This document shows, in pieces, positions 56,018-63,718 of a DNA stretch of 64,000 nucleotides (position 1 is its first letter; every line of letters begins with the position of its first letter). The position numbers and the translations under genes were made by a program. Source of the DNA: Pantoea allii. GTDB lineage: Bacteria > Pseudomonadota > Gammaproteobacteria > Enterobacterales > Enterobacteriaceae. Under the pieces are notes generated by a model. It ran no database searches and was not told the DNA's origin. It saw only the letters and a program-made list of their open reading frames with translations. The stretch covers positions 248,001-312,000 of the forward strand of contig NZ_NTMH01000040.1 in NCBI RefSeq assembly GCF_002307475.1. Reading direction: 5' to 3'.

Positions 56018-57842
56018 CCTCTTTAATCCTAAAATTTTTCTGAGTACGGTCACCAGCGAGCCAGGTGTCTATCGGATGTATGATGCCTCCGGAACGGTTA
56101 TCTATGTCGGCAAAGCCAAAGATCTGAAAAAGCGGCTTACGAGCTACTTTCGTACGAACGTAGGCAGCCGAAAAACCGAAGCGCTGGTGAGTAACATTCA
56201 TCACATTGATGTCACCGTAACCCATACTGAAACCGAAGCGTTGTTGCTTGAGCACAATTACATCAAGCTCTATCAACCACGCTATAACGTTCTGTTGCGT
56301 GACGATAAATCCTATCCCTATATTTTTCTCAGCAGCGATGCCCATCCCCGTCTGGCTATGCACCGGGGCGCGAAACACGCAAAAGGGGAGTACTTCGGTC
56401 CTTTTCCCAATGGCTATGCCGTGCGTGAAACGCTGGCGTTGCTGCAAAAAGTCTTTCCGATTCGCCAATGCGAGAACAGCGTCTACCGCAACCGTACACG
56501 TCCCTGTCTGCAATACCAAATTGGGCGCTGCCTTGGGCCTTGTGTAGCCGGGCTGGTCAGCGAGGAAGAGTACGCACAGCAGACGGATTACGTGCGGCTG
56601 TTTCTGGCAGGCAAAGACGATCAGGTGCTGAATTTACTGGTCAGCCGCATGGAAGATGCCAGCAACGACCTACGGTTTGAAGAAGCGGCCCGTCTGCGTG
56701 ACCAGATTCAGGCCGTCAGGCGCGTCACCGAGAAGCAGTTTGTGTCTAACCAGGGCGACGATCTGGATGTGATTGGCGTGGCCTATGACGCCGGGATGGC
56801 CTGTTTGCACGTGTTGTTTATCCGTCAGGGTAAAGTGCTGGGTAGCCGAAGCTATTTTCCCAAGGTCCCTGCCGATACCGATCTGGCGGAAGTCGTGCAA
56901 ACCTTTGTCGGGCAGTTTTATTTGCAGGGCAGTGAGATGCGCTCGTTGCCCAGCGAGATTTTGCTTGATTTCACCTTACCTGAGCGCGAACTGCTGTCCG
57001 ACTCCCTGACGGAATTAGCCGGGCGTAGAGTGAATATTCAAAGTAAGCCTCGCGGTGACCGTGCACGCTATCTCAAGCTGGCACGAACCAATGCCGGTTC
57101 GGCATTAAAAACGCGGCTGTCCCAGCACTCGACGATTCATCAGCGTCTGACGGCGTTAGCCGAGTTTCTGGAGCTGGATAAGATTAGCCGGATGGAGTGT
57201 TTTGATATTAGTCATACCATGGGAGAGCAGACCATCGCGTCCTGTGTCGTATTTGATCAAAACGGCCCCCTGCGCGCCGACTATCGCCGCTACAACATTA
57301 CCGGCATTACGCCCGGGGATGACTATGCCGCGATGAATCAGGTGCTGCGTCGTCGTTATGGAAAAGCTATCGAGGAGGACAAGATTCCCGATGTGATTCT
57401 CATTGACGGCGGAAAAGGTCAACTGGCCCAGGCAAAGCAGGTGTTTGCCGAACTGGACGTTTCCTGGGACAAAACACGTCCGATTTTACTGGGCGTGGCA
57501 AAAGGCAGCGATCGTAAAGCCGGACTTGAAACGTTATTTTTTGAGGCAGAAGGTGAGGGCGTTTCGCTGTCACCCGACGCACCAGCCCTGCACGTGATCC
57601 AGCATATTCGTGATGATGCTCACAATCATGCAATTTCGGGCCACCGCAAAAAACGAGCTAAAGTCAAAAACACCAGTGCGCTGGAAAGCATTGAAGGTGT
57701 GGGGCCAAAACGACGTCAGCAGCTGCTCAAGTACATGGGCGGCCTGCAGCCACTGATGAATGCATCGGTGGAGGAGATCGCAAATGTACCGGGCATATCG
57801 CATGCCCTGGCAGAAAAAATCTACTACTCGTTGAAACACTAG
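56010..57842 (+). CDS. uvrC: Excinuclease ABC subunit C
   Basis: UvrC is the dual-incision nuclease of nucleotide excision repair. It uses a GTG start and has 610 residues, equal to E. coli. The GIY-YIG N-terminal nuclease has [20 protein letters not shown]; a cysteine pair follows ([13 protein letters not shown]). The UVR domain is at about 205-240, the RNase H-like endonuclease C-terminal domain has [11 protein letters not shown] and [15 protein letters not shown], and the helix-hairpin-helix pair has [18 protein letters not shown]. Confidence 0.98.
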   Translation: MSDLFNPKIFLSTVTSEPGVYRMYDASGTVIYVGKAKDLKKRLTSYFRTNVGSRKTEALVSNIHHIDVTVTHTETEALLLEHNYIKLYQPRYNVLLRDDKSYPYIFLSSDAHPRLAMHRGAKHAKGEYFGPFPNGYAVRETLALLQKVFPIRQCENSVYRNRTRPCLQYQIGRCLGPCVAGLVSEEEYAQQTDYVRLFLAGKDDQVLNLLVSRMEDASNDLRFEEAARLRDQIQAVRRVTEKQFVSNQGDDLDVIGVAYDAGMACLHVLFIRQGKVLGSRSYFPKVPADTDLAEVVQTFVGQFYLQGSEMRSLPSEILLDFTLPERELLSDSLTELAGRRVNIQSKPRGDRARYLKLARTNAGSALKTRLSQHSTIHQRLTALAEFLELDKISRMECFDISHTMGEQTIASCVVFDQNGPLRADYRRYNITGITPGDDYAAMNQVLRRRYGKAIEEDKIPDVILIDGGKGQLAQAKQVFAELDVSWDKTRPILLGVAKGSDRKAGLETLFFEAEGEGVSLSPDAPALHVIQHIRDDAHNHAISGHRKKRAKVKNTSALESIEGVGPKRRQQLLKYMGGLQPLMNASVEEIANVPGISHALAEKIYYSLKH

Positions 57843-57910
57843 CATTGAAACAGGGTGGGCAATGTAGGAACATATGCCAAACACCACCCAATCCAGACAG
57901 TTACCAGCAT

Positions 57911-58459
57911 ATGCAATTTAACATTCCGACCTGTCTTACCCTGTTTCGCGTCGTTCTTATTCCGTTCTTTGTGCTGGCTTTCTATCTGCCGTTCCACTGG
58001 GCGCCATTGGTTACCGCGTTAATCTTTATTGTCGCAGCCGTAACTGACTGGTTCGACGGCTTTCTGGCGCGCCGCTGGAAGCAGACCACGCGCTTTGGTG
58101 CGTTTCTCGATCCTGTTGCCGATAAAGTTATGGTAGCCATTGCTCTGGTGCTGGTTGCGGAGTACTTTCACGCCTGGTGGATCACCCTGCCGGCTGCAAC
58201 GATGATTGCGCGAGAGATCATTATCTCTGCGCTGCGCGAGTGGATGGCGGAAATTGGCAAACGCAGCAGCGTCGCCGTATCCTGGATTGGTAAAGTGAAA
58301 ACGACGGCCCAGATGTTCTCACTTTTTGCCTTGCTGTGGCGTCCGGACAGCATGGTCGTCGGCGTAGGTGTTGTTGCGTTATACATTGCTGCAGTGCTGA
58401 CTTTCTGGTCAATGTTCCAGTATTTGAGTGCCGCGCGTGGGGATTTGCTCGAACCGTGA
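57911..58459 (+). CDS. pgsA: Phosphatidylglycerophosphate synthase
   Basis: This inner-membrane enzyme makes phosphatidylglycerol phosphate from CDP-diacylglycerol and glycerol 3-phosphate, the committed step to acidic phospholipids. The start at 57911 gives 182 residues as in E. coli; a 22-residue upstream extension is not conserved. The CDP-alcohol phosphotransferase signature is [20 protein letters not shown] followed by LDPVADK. About four or five hydrophobic segments. A ribosome site is weak, so coupling to uvrC is possible. Confidence 0.96.
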   Translation: MQFNIPTCLTLFRVVLIPFFVLAFYLPFHWAPLVTALIFIVAAVTDWFDGFLARRWKQTTRFGAFLDPVADKVMVAIALVLVAEYFHAWWITLPAATMIAREIIISALREWMAEIGKRSSVAVSWIGKVKTTAQMFSLFALLWRPDSMVVGVGVVALYIAAVLTFWSMFQYLSAARGDLLEP

Positions 58460-58509
58460 TCGATACGATTTAAAAAGCAGCAAACGGACGCAATGTGGGG
58501 ATAATTTTA

Positions 58510-58537
58510 TTGACTCATCGCGTCATCTCAGTAGAAT
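58510..58537 (+). promoter_or_regulatory. Promoter of the tRNA-Gly-Cys-Leu operon
   Basis: TTGACT and TAGAAT with 16 bases between, about 113 bases upstream of the first tRNA. It is the only strong sigma-70 match in the 190-base gap after pgsA. Confidence 0.65.
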
Positions 58538-58650
58538 GCATCGCATCGAACGGCAGCACTGCTGCAGAAGCTAAGAAAAATCAGTAAGTTCGATGAAACG
58601 TAGTAAAAATCGACCCCTTCAGCAGGCAGCAAACTGAATGGTGAGATGAT

Positions 58651-58726
<76 letters not shown>

Positions 58727-58766
58727 AATTAGCAGGTCAGGACAACCTGGCAGCATATCAGTTTTA

Positions 58767-58840
58767 GGCGCGTTGGCAGAGTGGCTATGCAGCGGATTGC
58801 AAATCCGTGTACCTCGGTTCGACTCCGGGACGCGCCTCCA
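58767..58840 (+). tRNA. cysT: tRNA-Cys (anticodon GCA)
   Basis: A 74-base tRNA: acceptor GGCGCGT / ACGCGCC, anticodon GCA in TTGCAAA, T-loop TTCGACT, U73 and encoded CCA. Confidence 0.97.
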
Positions 58841-58850
58841 GTTATACCTC

Positions 58851-58937
58851 GCCCGGGTGGTGAAATCGGTAGACACAAGGGATTTAAAATCCCTCGATCG
58901 CAAGGTCGTGCGGGTTCAAGTCCCGCCCCGGGCACCA
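58851..58937 (+). tRNA. leuZ: tRNA-Leu (anticodon UAA)
   Basis: An 87-base class II tRNA: acceptor GCCCGGG / CCCGGGC, anticodon TAA in TTTAAAA, long variable arm CTCGATCGCAAGGTCG, T-loop TTCAAGT, encoded CCA. Its 3' end is the likely integration target of the adjacent prophage. Confidence 0.97.
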
Positions 58938-58980
58938 TATTGAAACATCAATAAAATCAAGTAGTAGCAGTGTCGTTTAA

Positions 58981-59003
58981 GCCGCCTCTTTGGGCGGTTT
59001 TTT
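58981..59003. terminator. Terminator between tRNA-Leu and the integrase gene
   Basis: CCGCC / GGCGG stem with a short loop followed by TTTTTTG on the plus strand, ending the tRNA transcript. It lies within the possible attachment region. Confidence 0.75.
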
Positions 59004-59007
59004 GTTT

Positions 59008-60063
59008 TTATTTCTGCTTTTCAGAATATGGCTTCAGAATATGAAGCGCTTCCAGCTCTGCCCCAACCACCGGAACCACAGCGATTTTCCTGTCATATCG
59101 TGCCGTCTGTTCGACATTCTTGTGACCCGAAATTGCCCGCTTCTCGTAAATATCAACATTCAAATCTGAAACCCCTTTTGCCTTCAAATCATGAAACGTA
59201 AAATTGAAATCGATGTCAGGGAATTTCTCCTTTGCTTCCTGCTTAAGTTTCCTCCATCTAGCATTGAAACCATCTCTTGTATAACCGGCACCGGAAGGCT
59301 GGTGGATGATAAAAATACTGCTCATTCCTTTATTCAGTGGTAATGACTCTGCCAAGGAAATGACAGAACGGAGCCTTTCACTCCAGCCCTTTATCTGAGC
59401 AACTGAAGTTTTGCTTTGCTTGATCAATATCCCTTGCTCAACAAGCTGGGTTTTCTTCATTGAAAGAACGTCAGCCTGCCGCGCCAGACATAAATAGGCC
59501 AGCTCCATAGCTATCTTCTCAACAGGCGAAGCAAGGCTATACAAGGCTGCATATTCTTCATGTGTTACATAACGATCACGAGACTTCTCTTTGTACTGTT
59601 TTACCCCTTTCGTAGGATTTCCCTTCACCAGTCCACGCTCATATCCCCAACGAAAAACACGTGAAATAAACGCCTTCTCACGGTTGGCCTGAACACGGCT
59701 TTTCAAGCCGCGCTTGTCCATATATTTTCGGATGTGTTCCGGTTTAATAGAGTCAGGGGGCATCTTCCCAAAGACGGCCAAAACTTTAACCGAGTATTTT
59801 CGGTAGTCTTTTTGCGTTTCTTTGGCTAATTCGAAAAAATCTGGAGAATTAAAAAAGGATTCTGCCAGGCCTTCGAATGCATCTTCACGCTTACGTTCGT
59901 TAATAAGTGCTTCGTATGCTATCCAGACCTGAGCCTTCGTACTGTCTATGTCGCAAAGCCGAACTGTGCCGCCGTTTTTAGGCTTAAATTCGTAAGCAGA
60001 ACGGCCCCGATAAACGCGGGGCGGTAACCAGTTATCTTCCTTGTTCTGTCTGACTCTTGCCAT
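59008..60063 (-). CDS. Phage tyrosine-type integrase
   Basis: A site-specific recombinase of 351 residues. An N-terminal arm/core-binding region (about 1-160) precedes the catalytic domain. Catalytic positions: arginine in LARQADVLS, the His-x-x box in FHDLKAKGVSDL (Lys where many integrases have Arg), histidine in SGHKNVEQTA and the nucleophile tyrosine in ARYDRK. It lies 70 bases from tRNA-Leu, reading towards it, the common layout of an attachment site plus int. Its ATG shares a base with the stop of the preceding gene. Confidence 0.93.
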   Translation of the reverse strand: MARVRQNKEDNWLPPRVYRGRSAYEFKPKNGGTVRLCDIDSTKAQVWIAYEALINERKREDAFEGLAESFFNSPDFFELAKETQKDYRKYSVKVLAVFGKMPPDSIKPEHIRKYMDKRGLKSRVQANREKAFISRVFRWGYERGLVKGNPTKGVKQYKEKSRDRYVTHEEYAALYSLASPVEKIAMELAYLCLARQADVLSMKKTQLVEQGILIKQSKTSVAQIKGWSERLRSVISLAESLPLNKGMSSIFIIHQPSGAGYTRDGFNARWRKLKQEAKEKFPDIDFNFTFHDLKAKGVSDLNVDIYEKRAISGHKNVEQTARYDRKIAVVPVVGAELEALHILKPYSEKQK

Positions 60064-60290
60064 CAGTCTAACGCTCCAAAATCTGGCTCATTCATATCAT
60101 TAGTGGTCTGCTTACGCGATGCCAGTGGATCATTGAAGTGCTGCCATGTGGTTCGCGGTCTGCCATCCCTTCGCACCATAAAAAATATTCCTGCATTTTT
60201 AAGACACTGGCATTGCTTTGAAGGCGTTTTATAGCCTGTCAGTTGTTCAATGTCGGCATCGGAAATAATTTCGTTATTGCTCTGATTCAT
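60063..60290 (-). CDS. DUF4224 phage protein, excisionase position
   Basis: A 75-residue protein, MNQSNNEIISDADIEQLTGY, then KTPSKQCQCLKNAGIFF and RRDGRPRTTW. This is the DUF4224 pattern found directly before phage integrase genes. A role in excision or int regulation is plausible from position only. A GTG start at 60299 is possible but too close to the GGAG ribosome site; 60290 is chosen. Coupled to int by stop/start overlap. Confidence 0.75.
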   Translation of the reverse strand: MNQSNNEIISDADIEQLTGYKTPSKQCQCLKNAGIFFMVRRDGRPRTTWQHFNDPLASRKQTTNDMNEPDFGALD

Positions 60291-60335
60291 ACCCCACACA
60301 CTCCCGCTGCAACAGGTTTGAAAAGCCGTGACAGG

Positions 60336-60680
60336 TCACGGCGCTATAACCAATTTAGTTTCATGCCAGCCCAGGCTAACCCAACAGGCCGACTCTTCTT
60401 TCAATGGGCAATCCTGCACAGGCAGGCAATCACCACACTTACCGCACTTGCGCTTACTCATCGACTTGATCCGACTACGGACCCGCGCATCGTCCTGGCG
60501 AATAAGCAGAGCGATATACTCTGCTATTTCGTAGGGCTCACGCCCCGGACGGCGAGCGGTGCAGTTCTGCTCAAGCATTGCCAGTTCCTGCTCATCGAGA
60601 ACAATCTCCAGCTTTCTGACACCGGCAGCGGCCTGTCTGGCTCGCTGCTCTGCTTTGCGTTCGGCGGGGGATTTAGGCAT
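60336..60680 (-). CDS. Phage protein with cysteine cluster, function unknown
   Basis: A 114-residue basic protein. The N-terminal half is rich in Arg, Lys and Ala (PKSPAERKAEQRARQAAAG) with VRKLEIVLDEQELAMLEQNC, resembling a ribbon-helix-helix strand and helix. The C-terminal half has a cysteine cluster (KCGKCGDCLPVQDCPLK) that could bind zinc or iron. Its start lies eight bases inside the methyltransferase gene end, so it is translated in the same message. I do not recognise the family. Confidence 0.6.
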   Translation of the reverse strand: MPKSPAERKAEQRARQAAAGVRKLEIVLDEQELAMLEQNCTARRPGREPYEIAEYIALLIRQDDARVRSRIKSMSKRKCGKCGDCLPVQDCPLKEESACWVSLGWHETKLVIAP

Positions 60681-61434
60681 TAGTCACTCCATTACTGTTG
60701 AGAATGCTGAATGCTCTTGCTGCCACTCGCGGAACCTGTCCATTTCCAAGGGCTTTAAGTCTGTCCACCCCGCAGGCCACTTCATCAGCCACTCTGCATA
60801 GTTTGGGTTCACATTCAGGCCAGGCGTTTCCTCTCCGCCATTTTGAATGTGCTGATGGGCTAACCAGTCCTCCAGGTTGTGCCGGTGATCGCCTGTTCTC
60901 GCTCTGCACCATGCCACTCCGTGAGAGCCCATGCTGGCCCGCGGGGTAGGCAACAAGCCAGATACGGTCACGTTGATGGGGCGCTCCGAGGTCTGATGCT
61001 GAAACACAACACCATTCAGCATCAAACCCCATTTTGGCAAGGTCACCGAGAACCACGGCAAGTCCTCTTCCCACAAGCAGAGGTGAGTTTTCCAGGAACA
61101 CGTATTCAGGTCGAATCTCACCGACGATTCTTGCCATTTCTCTCCAGAGGCCTGATCGTTCTCCGTCGATTCCAGCTCCCTTGCCGGCACCTGAAATGTC
61201 CTGGCATGGAAACCCGCCAGAAATGACGTCAATAATTCCTTGCCATGCTGTTCCGTCAAAGCTGCACACGTCAGACCAAATCGGGAAAGGTCGGAGTGCT
61301 CTATCGTTTTGTCGCTGCGCCAAAACTTGTGCGGCGTAGGCATCACGTTCAACTGCGCAAACTGTGCGCCATCCAAGCAGGTGCCCGCCGAGTATTCCTC
61401 CGCCAGCGCCTGCGAAAAGAGCCAGCTCATTCAT
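60673..61434 (-). CDS. Phage DNA (cytosine-5-)methyltransferase
   Basis: A 253-residue C5 methyltransferase. Motif I LALFAGAGGGILGG, motif IV with catalytic cysteine GGFPCQDISGAG, motif VI FLENSP (usually ENV), motif VIII QRDRIWLVAYP and motif X ALGNGQVP are present and in order. The region between VIII and X, which holds target recognition, is short (about 65 residues), so specificity cannot be guessed. Start with GGAGGG upstream. No restriction enzyme gene is adjacent, so it probably protects phage DNA from host restriction or alters regulation. A second long frame on the same strand (60684-61430) has no homology and is rejected. Confidence 0.9.
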   Translation of the reverse strand: MNELALFAGAGGGILGGHLLGWRTVCAVERDAYAAQVLAQRQNDRALRPFPIWSDVCSFDGTAWQGIIDVISGGFPCQDISGAGKGAGIDGERSGLWREMARIVGEIRPEYVFLENSPLLVGRGLAVVLGDLAKMGFDAEWCCVSASDLGAPHQRDRIWLVAYPAGQHGLSRSGMVQSENRRSPAQPGGLVSPSAHSKWRRGNAWPECEPKLCRVADEVACGVDRLKALGNGQVPRVAARAFSILNSNGVTNA

Positions 61435-61727
61435 TGACCCTCCGAACCTGCTGCATTCACCATTCTGATACCCATTCGGATATCATCCATCTCAATATCG
61501 CCGCTGATATTAGCGTGCCTGAATGCAATGCTAAGAAACTCCAGACATTGCTCATTGGTCCATTCTGGCGCGCTTACAGGCTGTGCGGTGGCGTTAAGGC
61601 GCTGGACTTCGGCGATAGCGGCGTTCCAAATAGTTTGTGGATTTGCATGGCAATCAACAAATCCGCCGAACTGGTCGTAAATCAATTTATAAAATTCAGG
61701 CGGGCATTTCTTAGGCAAATTAATCAT
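61431..61727 (-). CDS. Phage protein of unknown function
   Basis: A 98-residue protein, MINLPKKCPPEFYKLIYDQF with GGFVDCHANPQTIWNAAIAEV, then WTNEQCLEFLSIAFRHANI. GAGGTG precedes the ATG. Its stop overlaps the methyltransferase start by four bases and its own start overlaps the upstream gene by eight, so it is part of the same transcription unit. No domain recognised. Confidence 0.65.
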   Translation of the reverse strand: MINLPKKCPPEFYKLIYDQFGGFVDCHANPQTIWNAAIAEVQRLNATAQPVSAPEWTNEQCLEFLSIAFRHANISGDIEMDDIRMGIRMVNAAGSEGQ

Positions 61728-62019
61728 TTTTCACCTCGTAGCCCTGCTGGCGCAATGCTTCAACTACCGCATCTGCGGACATAACAGGCCCAATGCCGTG
61801 TAAGTCATCGACACAATCTGGCAACTCCACCGGGCGCAAAAGCTGAGCGGGTGGGGTTGTGAGTGCTGCCAGCGCAACACGTGCCATCAGCACATCTAAT
61901 TCGTTAAAATCGGCTGCGTATTTAATCGTGTCACGACAGGCGCGCATTACTACATCACGCTGACTTTCTGTCAGCACCTGCACATCACCATCAACTGGAT
62001 TGGGGGAATTATTTGTCAT
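61720..62019 (-). CDS. Phage protein of unknown function
   Basis: From 62019, a 99-residue acidic protein with VLTESQRDVVMRACRDTIKY, LDVLMARVALAAL and AVVEALRQQGYEV. Mostly helical by eye. AAGGTG lies eight bases before the chosen start; an in-frame 11-residue extension to 62052 would overlap the upstream gene. Function unknown. Confidence 0.6.
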   Translation of the reverse strand: MTNNSPNPVDGDVQVLTESQRDVVMRACRDTIKYAADFNELDVLMARVALAALTTPPAQLLRPVELPDCVDDLHGIGPVMSADAVVEALRQQGYEVKND

Positions 62020-62021
62020 GG

Positions 62022-62234
62022 TTAACCCACCTTGTGACCTGGAGCGAAACATTTGCTCCTGTTGCTGTAAAATAGCCAGCCTGCTTTCTTGGCTGCCCTA
62101 ACGCATTCACCGTTAGTTTGCCCGGCAAAGGTTCTGAATCCTTCCTGCTCTGACCTGTATTCGGTTGATAGGGTCTGCTGTATGCAGACCTCACAGTCGC
62201 AATACAAATCAAGCGTATAACCGCCGACAACCAT
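62022..62234 (-). CDS. Small cysteine-containing phage protein
   Basis: A 70-residue protein, MVVGGYTLDLYCDCEVCIQQ, with a CxCxxC group near residue 12 and a later C in ECVRAAKKAGW. Metal binding is possible. The start at 62234 has AAGG upstream and lies just past the stop of the preceding gene. A longer frame to 62420 runs through that gene and is rejected. Confidence 0.55.
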   Translation of the reverse strand: MVVGGYTLDLYCDCEVCIQQTLSTEYRSEQEGFRTFAGQTNGECVRAAKKAGWLFYSNRSKCFAPGHKVG

Positions 62235-62235
62235 A

Positions 62236-62919
62236 TCAACCCGCCTTATCCGCATTATCGAGCCTCTTAAACTCAATGACCCACACCCAAGGGTTAGCCT
62301 GCCAGCTGTCATCGCCATAGATGGATTGCCAGACATGATGGAAGTGCTCATGTGGCGTGGCGCTGTAGTGATATCCGGGTATTGAGTTATGTCCTCCAAC
62401 GCAGCCCTCGGCAATAGCATCTCGCTCCGTCATGCTGTTTAGCCGCTCCACCCGAACGCCGGTAATCTCCAGCGTAATGCGGGAAGCCCATCGCGGCATG
62501 TGGATGGATGGCACCCATGTACCTTCGTAGTGCATGTTTTCGGTGTGAGGCTTCCAGAATGCATCGTCAGGGATAGACCATAGGCCATAATTGCCAGGGC
62601 GCTGCTCACAACTGGCGCGATAAATACGCGCCGCCTCTTGGCCTCCACCTTTGGCCAGATTGTTGTTCCAATCGATAGGGCAACCATCTTCGTTACCAAG
62701 AGTTGCGAATGTCTCACGCACCCACAGGCGATCACCTACTGCACCGAACGGGCAAACCAGCTCTTTACCATGCCCGTCTTCAAATCCAGATTTAACGAAT
62801 ACTGAGTTCCGAACACCGGCATGAGGTTGAATACGCATAGCCCGGCGCGTCTGAGTCTTCCTGCCGTCCAAAACTGCACGAACCATTTCGGCGTTTAGGA
62901 GGATTGGGTGCTCTTTCAT
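62236..62919 (-). CDS. Phage protein of the 'VLDGRKTQTRR' family
   Basis: A 227-residue protein, opening HPILLNAEMVRAVLDGRKTQ then TRRAM, a hallmark of a widespread phage family often left hypothetical or called morphogenetic. GAVGDRLWVRETFAT and MPRWASRITLEITGVRVERL suggest a PUA/ASCH-like nucleic acid-binding fold; that is inference. It overlaps its upstream neighbour by four bases (ATGA). Confidence 0.75.
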   Translation of the reverse strand: MKEHPILLNAEMVRAVLDGRKTQTRRAMRIQPHAGVRNSVFVKSGFEDGHGKELVCPFGAVGDRLWVRETFATLGNEDGCPIDWNNNLAKGGGQEAARIYRASCEQRPGNYGLWSIPDDAFWKPHTENMHYEGTWVPSIHMPRWASRITLEITGVRVERLNSMTERDAIAEGCVGGHNSIPGYHYSATPHEHFHHVWQSIYGDDSWQANPWVWVIEFKRLDNADKAG

Positions 62920-63548
62920 TTGGCACCCGCCTTATCCGCAGTGTCATGGGTGCCGGAGCGTAGGCGGGCTTCGATACTGGCGCGCACCTCATCGGCATAA
63001 TCGCGCTTAAACTCTTCTGGCGAGGCATTGGGCAGGAACTCCAGAGCACTCAATACCGCGCCTGAAATGTCGTGGGCTTGCTCCGGGGTATCATTGATGA
63101 AGCCGCACTCCCAGGCTGCCAAAATGCGGTTAGCTGCAAAGTGAATGCCTTCCGCCCGCACCGAGTTCAGGTAAGCATCGGTCGCTGGGGTTTCTGGCAA
63201 GCTCATCGCTGCTAATACTGCCCGGATAACTTCATTTTCATTATCAACCCACGTCCAGCTATTGCCTTCTTTAAAGTCGTGGTCAAACTCAACTGTATCT
63301 TCAAAGGCTGTGATTGCTTCTTCAGGGATTTCTGCAGGATTTAATGCTTTCTTCAGCGCCGCATTCTCCGCAGCCATTGAGTCCAGTTTCTGCTGCAACT
63401 CATTACCACGGACGATGGCGCAATCCAGACGAGTAGAAAGGGCAGAGACGAGCTTTGCAATTTCAGTAAGTGGAATATCAGCATCAAGCGCTTTAGCGAA
63501 CTGATGGCCGGCTTCAACAAGCTCTTTGTTTGATTTATTCGATAACAT
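62916..63548 (-). CDS. Ea22-like phage protein
   Basis: A 210-residue protein. The N-terminal helical part ends in a coiled coil (RGNELQQKLDSMAAENAALK). The C-terminal part ATDAYLNSVRAEGIHFAAN resembles the Ea22-like family of lambdoid early genes (ATDAFLxEVRAQGV type). Function unknown in lambda as well. GAGGG lies nine bases before the start. Confidence 0.7.
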   Translation of the reverse strand: MLSNKSNKELVEAGHQFAKALDADIPLTEIAKLVSALSTRLDCAIVRGNELQQKLDSMAAENAALKKALNPAEIPEEAITAFEDTVEFDHDFKEGNSWTWVDNENEVIRAVLAAMSLPETPATDAYLNSVRAEGIHFAANRILAAWECGFINDTPEQAHDISGAVLSALEFLPNASPEEFKRDYADEVRASIEARLRSGTHDTADKAGAK

Positions 63549-63559
63549 GCTGGTGGCCC

Positions 63560-63718
63560 TCAGTGAAAAACGATGTTGCAGTTAAGGCGCTCAGCTTCGT
63601 TCTGCGCCTTGATAGGATTTTTGATAACGGTACCGTCAGGCATCAGCCAGCCATTGAGCAGATGGCTATAGGGCAGGGTGATACGGGCAACGGTGATAGG
63701 GTCGTCTGACTTTTCCAT
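63560..63718 (-). CDS. DUF1317-like small phage protein
   Basis: A 52-residue protein. The stretch PITVARITLPYSHLLNGWLM then TVIKNPIKAQNEAERLN aligns with lambda Orf63 (DUF1317: GAITFVYS, then GW, then VIRNPLKAQ). The start at 63718 follows GTGGAG. The lambda counterpart lies between exo and xis-int, which supports a lambdoid left arm. Confidence 0.65.
   Translation of the reverse strand: MEKSDDPITVARITLPYSHLLNGWLMPDGTVIKNPIKAQNEAERLNCNIVFH

Noticed and set aside
60684-61430. A 248-codon frame on the minus strand overlapping the phage methyltransferase
   Set aside because: It is a different reading frame of the methyltransferase gene. The 60673-61434 frame has all C5-methyltransferase motifs; this one has none.
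62009-62239. An alternative 76-codon frame over the small cysteine phage protein
   Set aside because: The frame at 62022-62234 starts right after the upstream stop with a ribosome site and has an ordered cysteine motif; the alternative does not.
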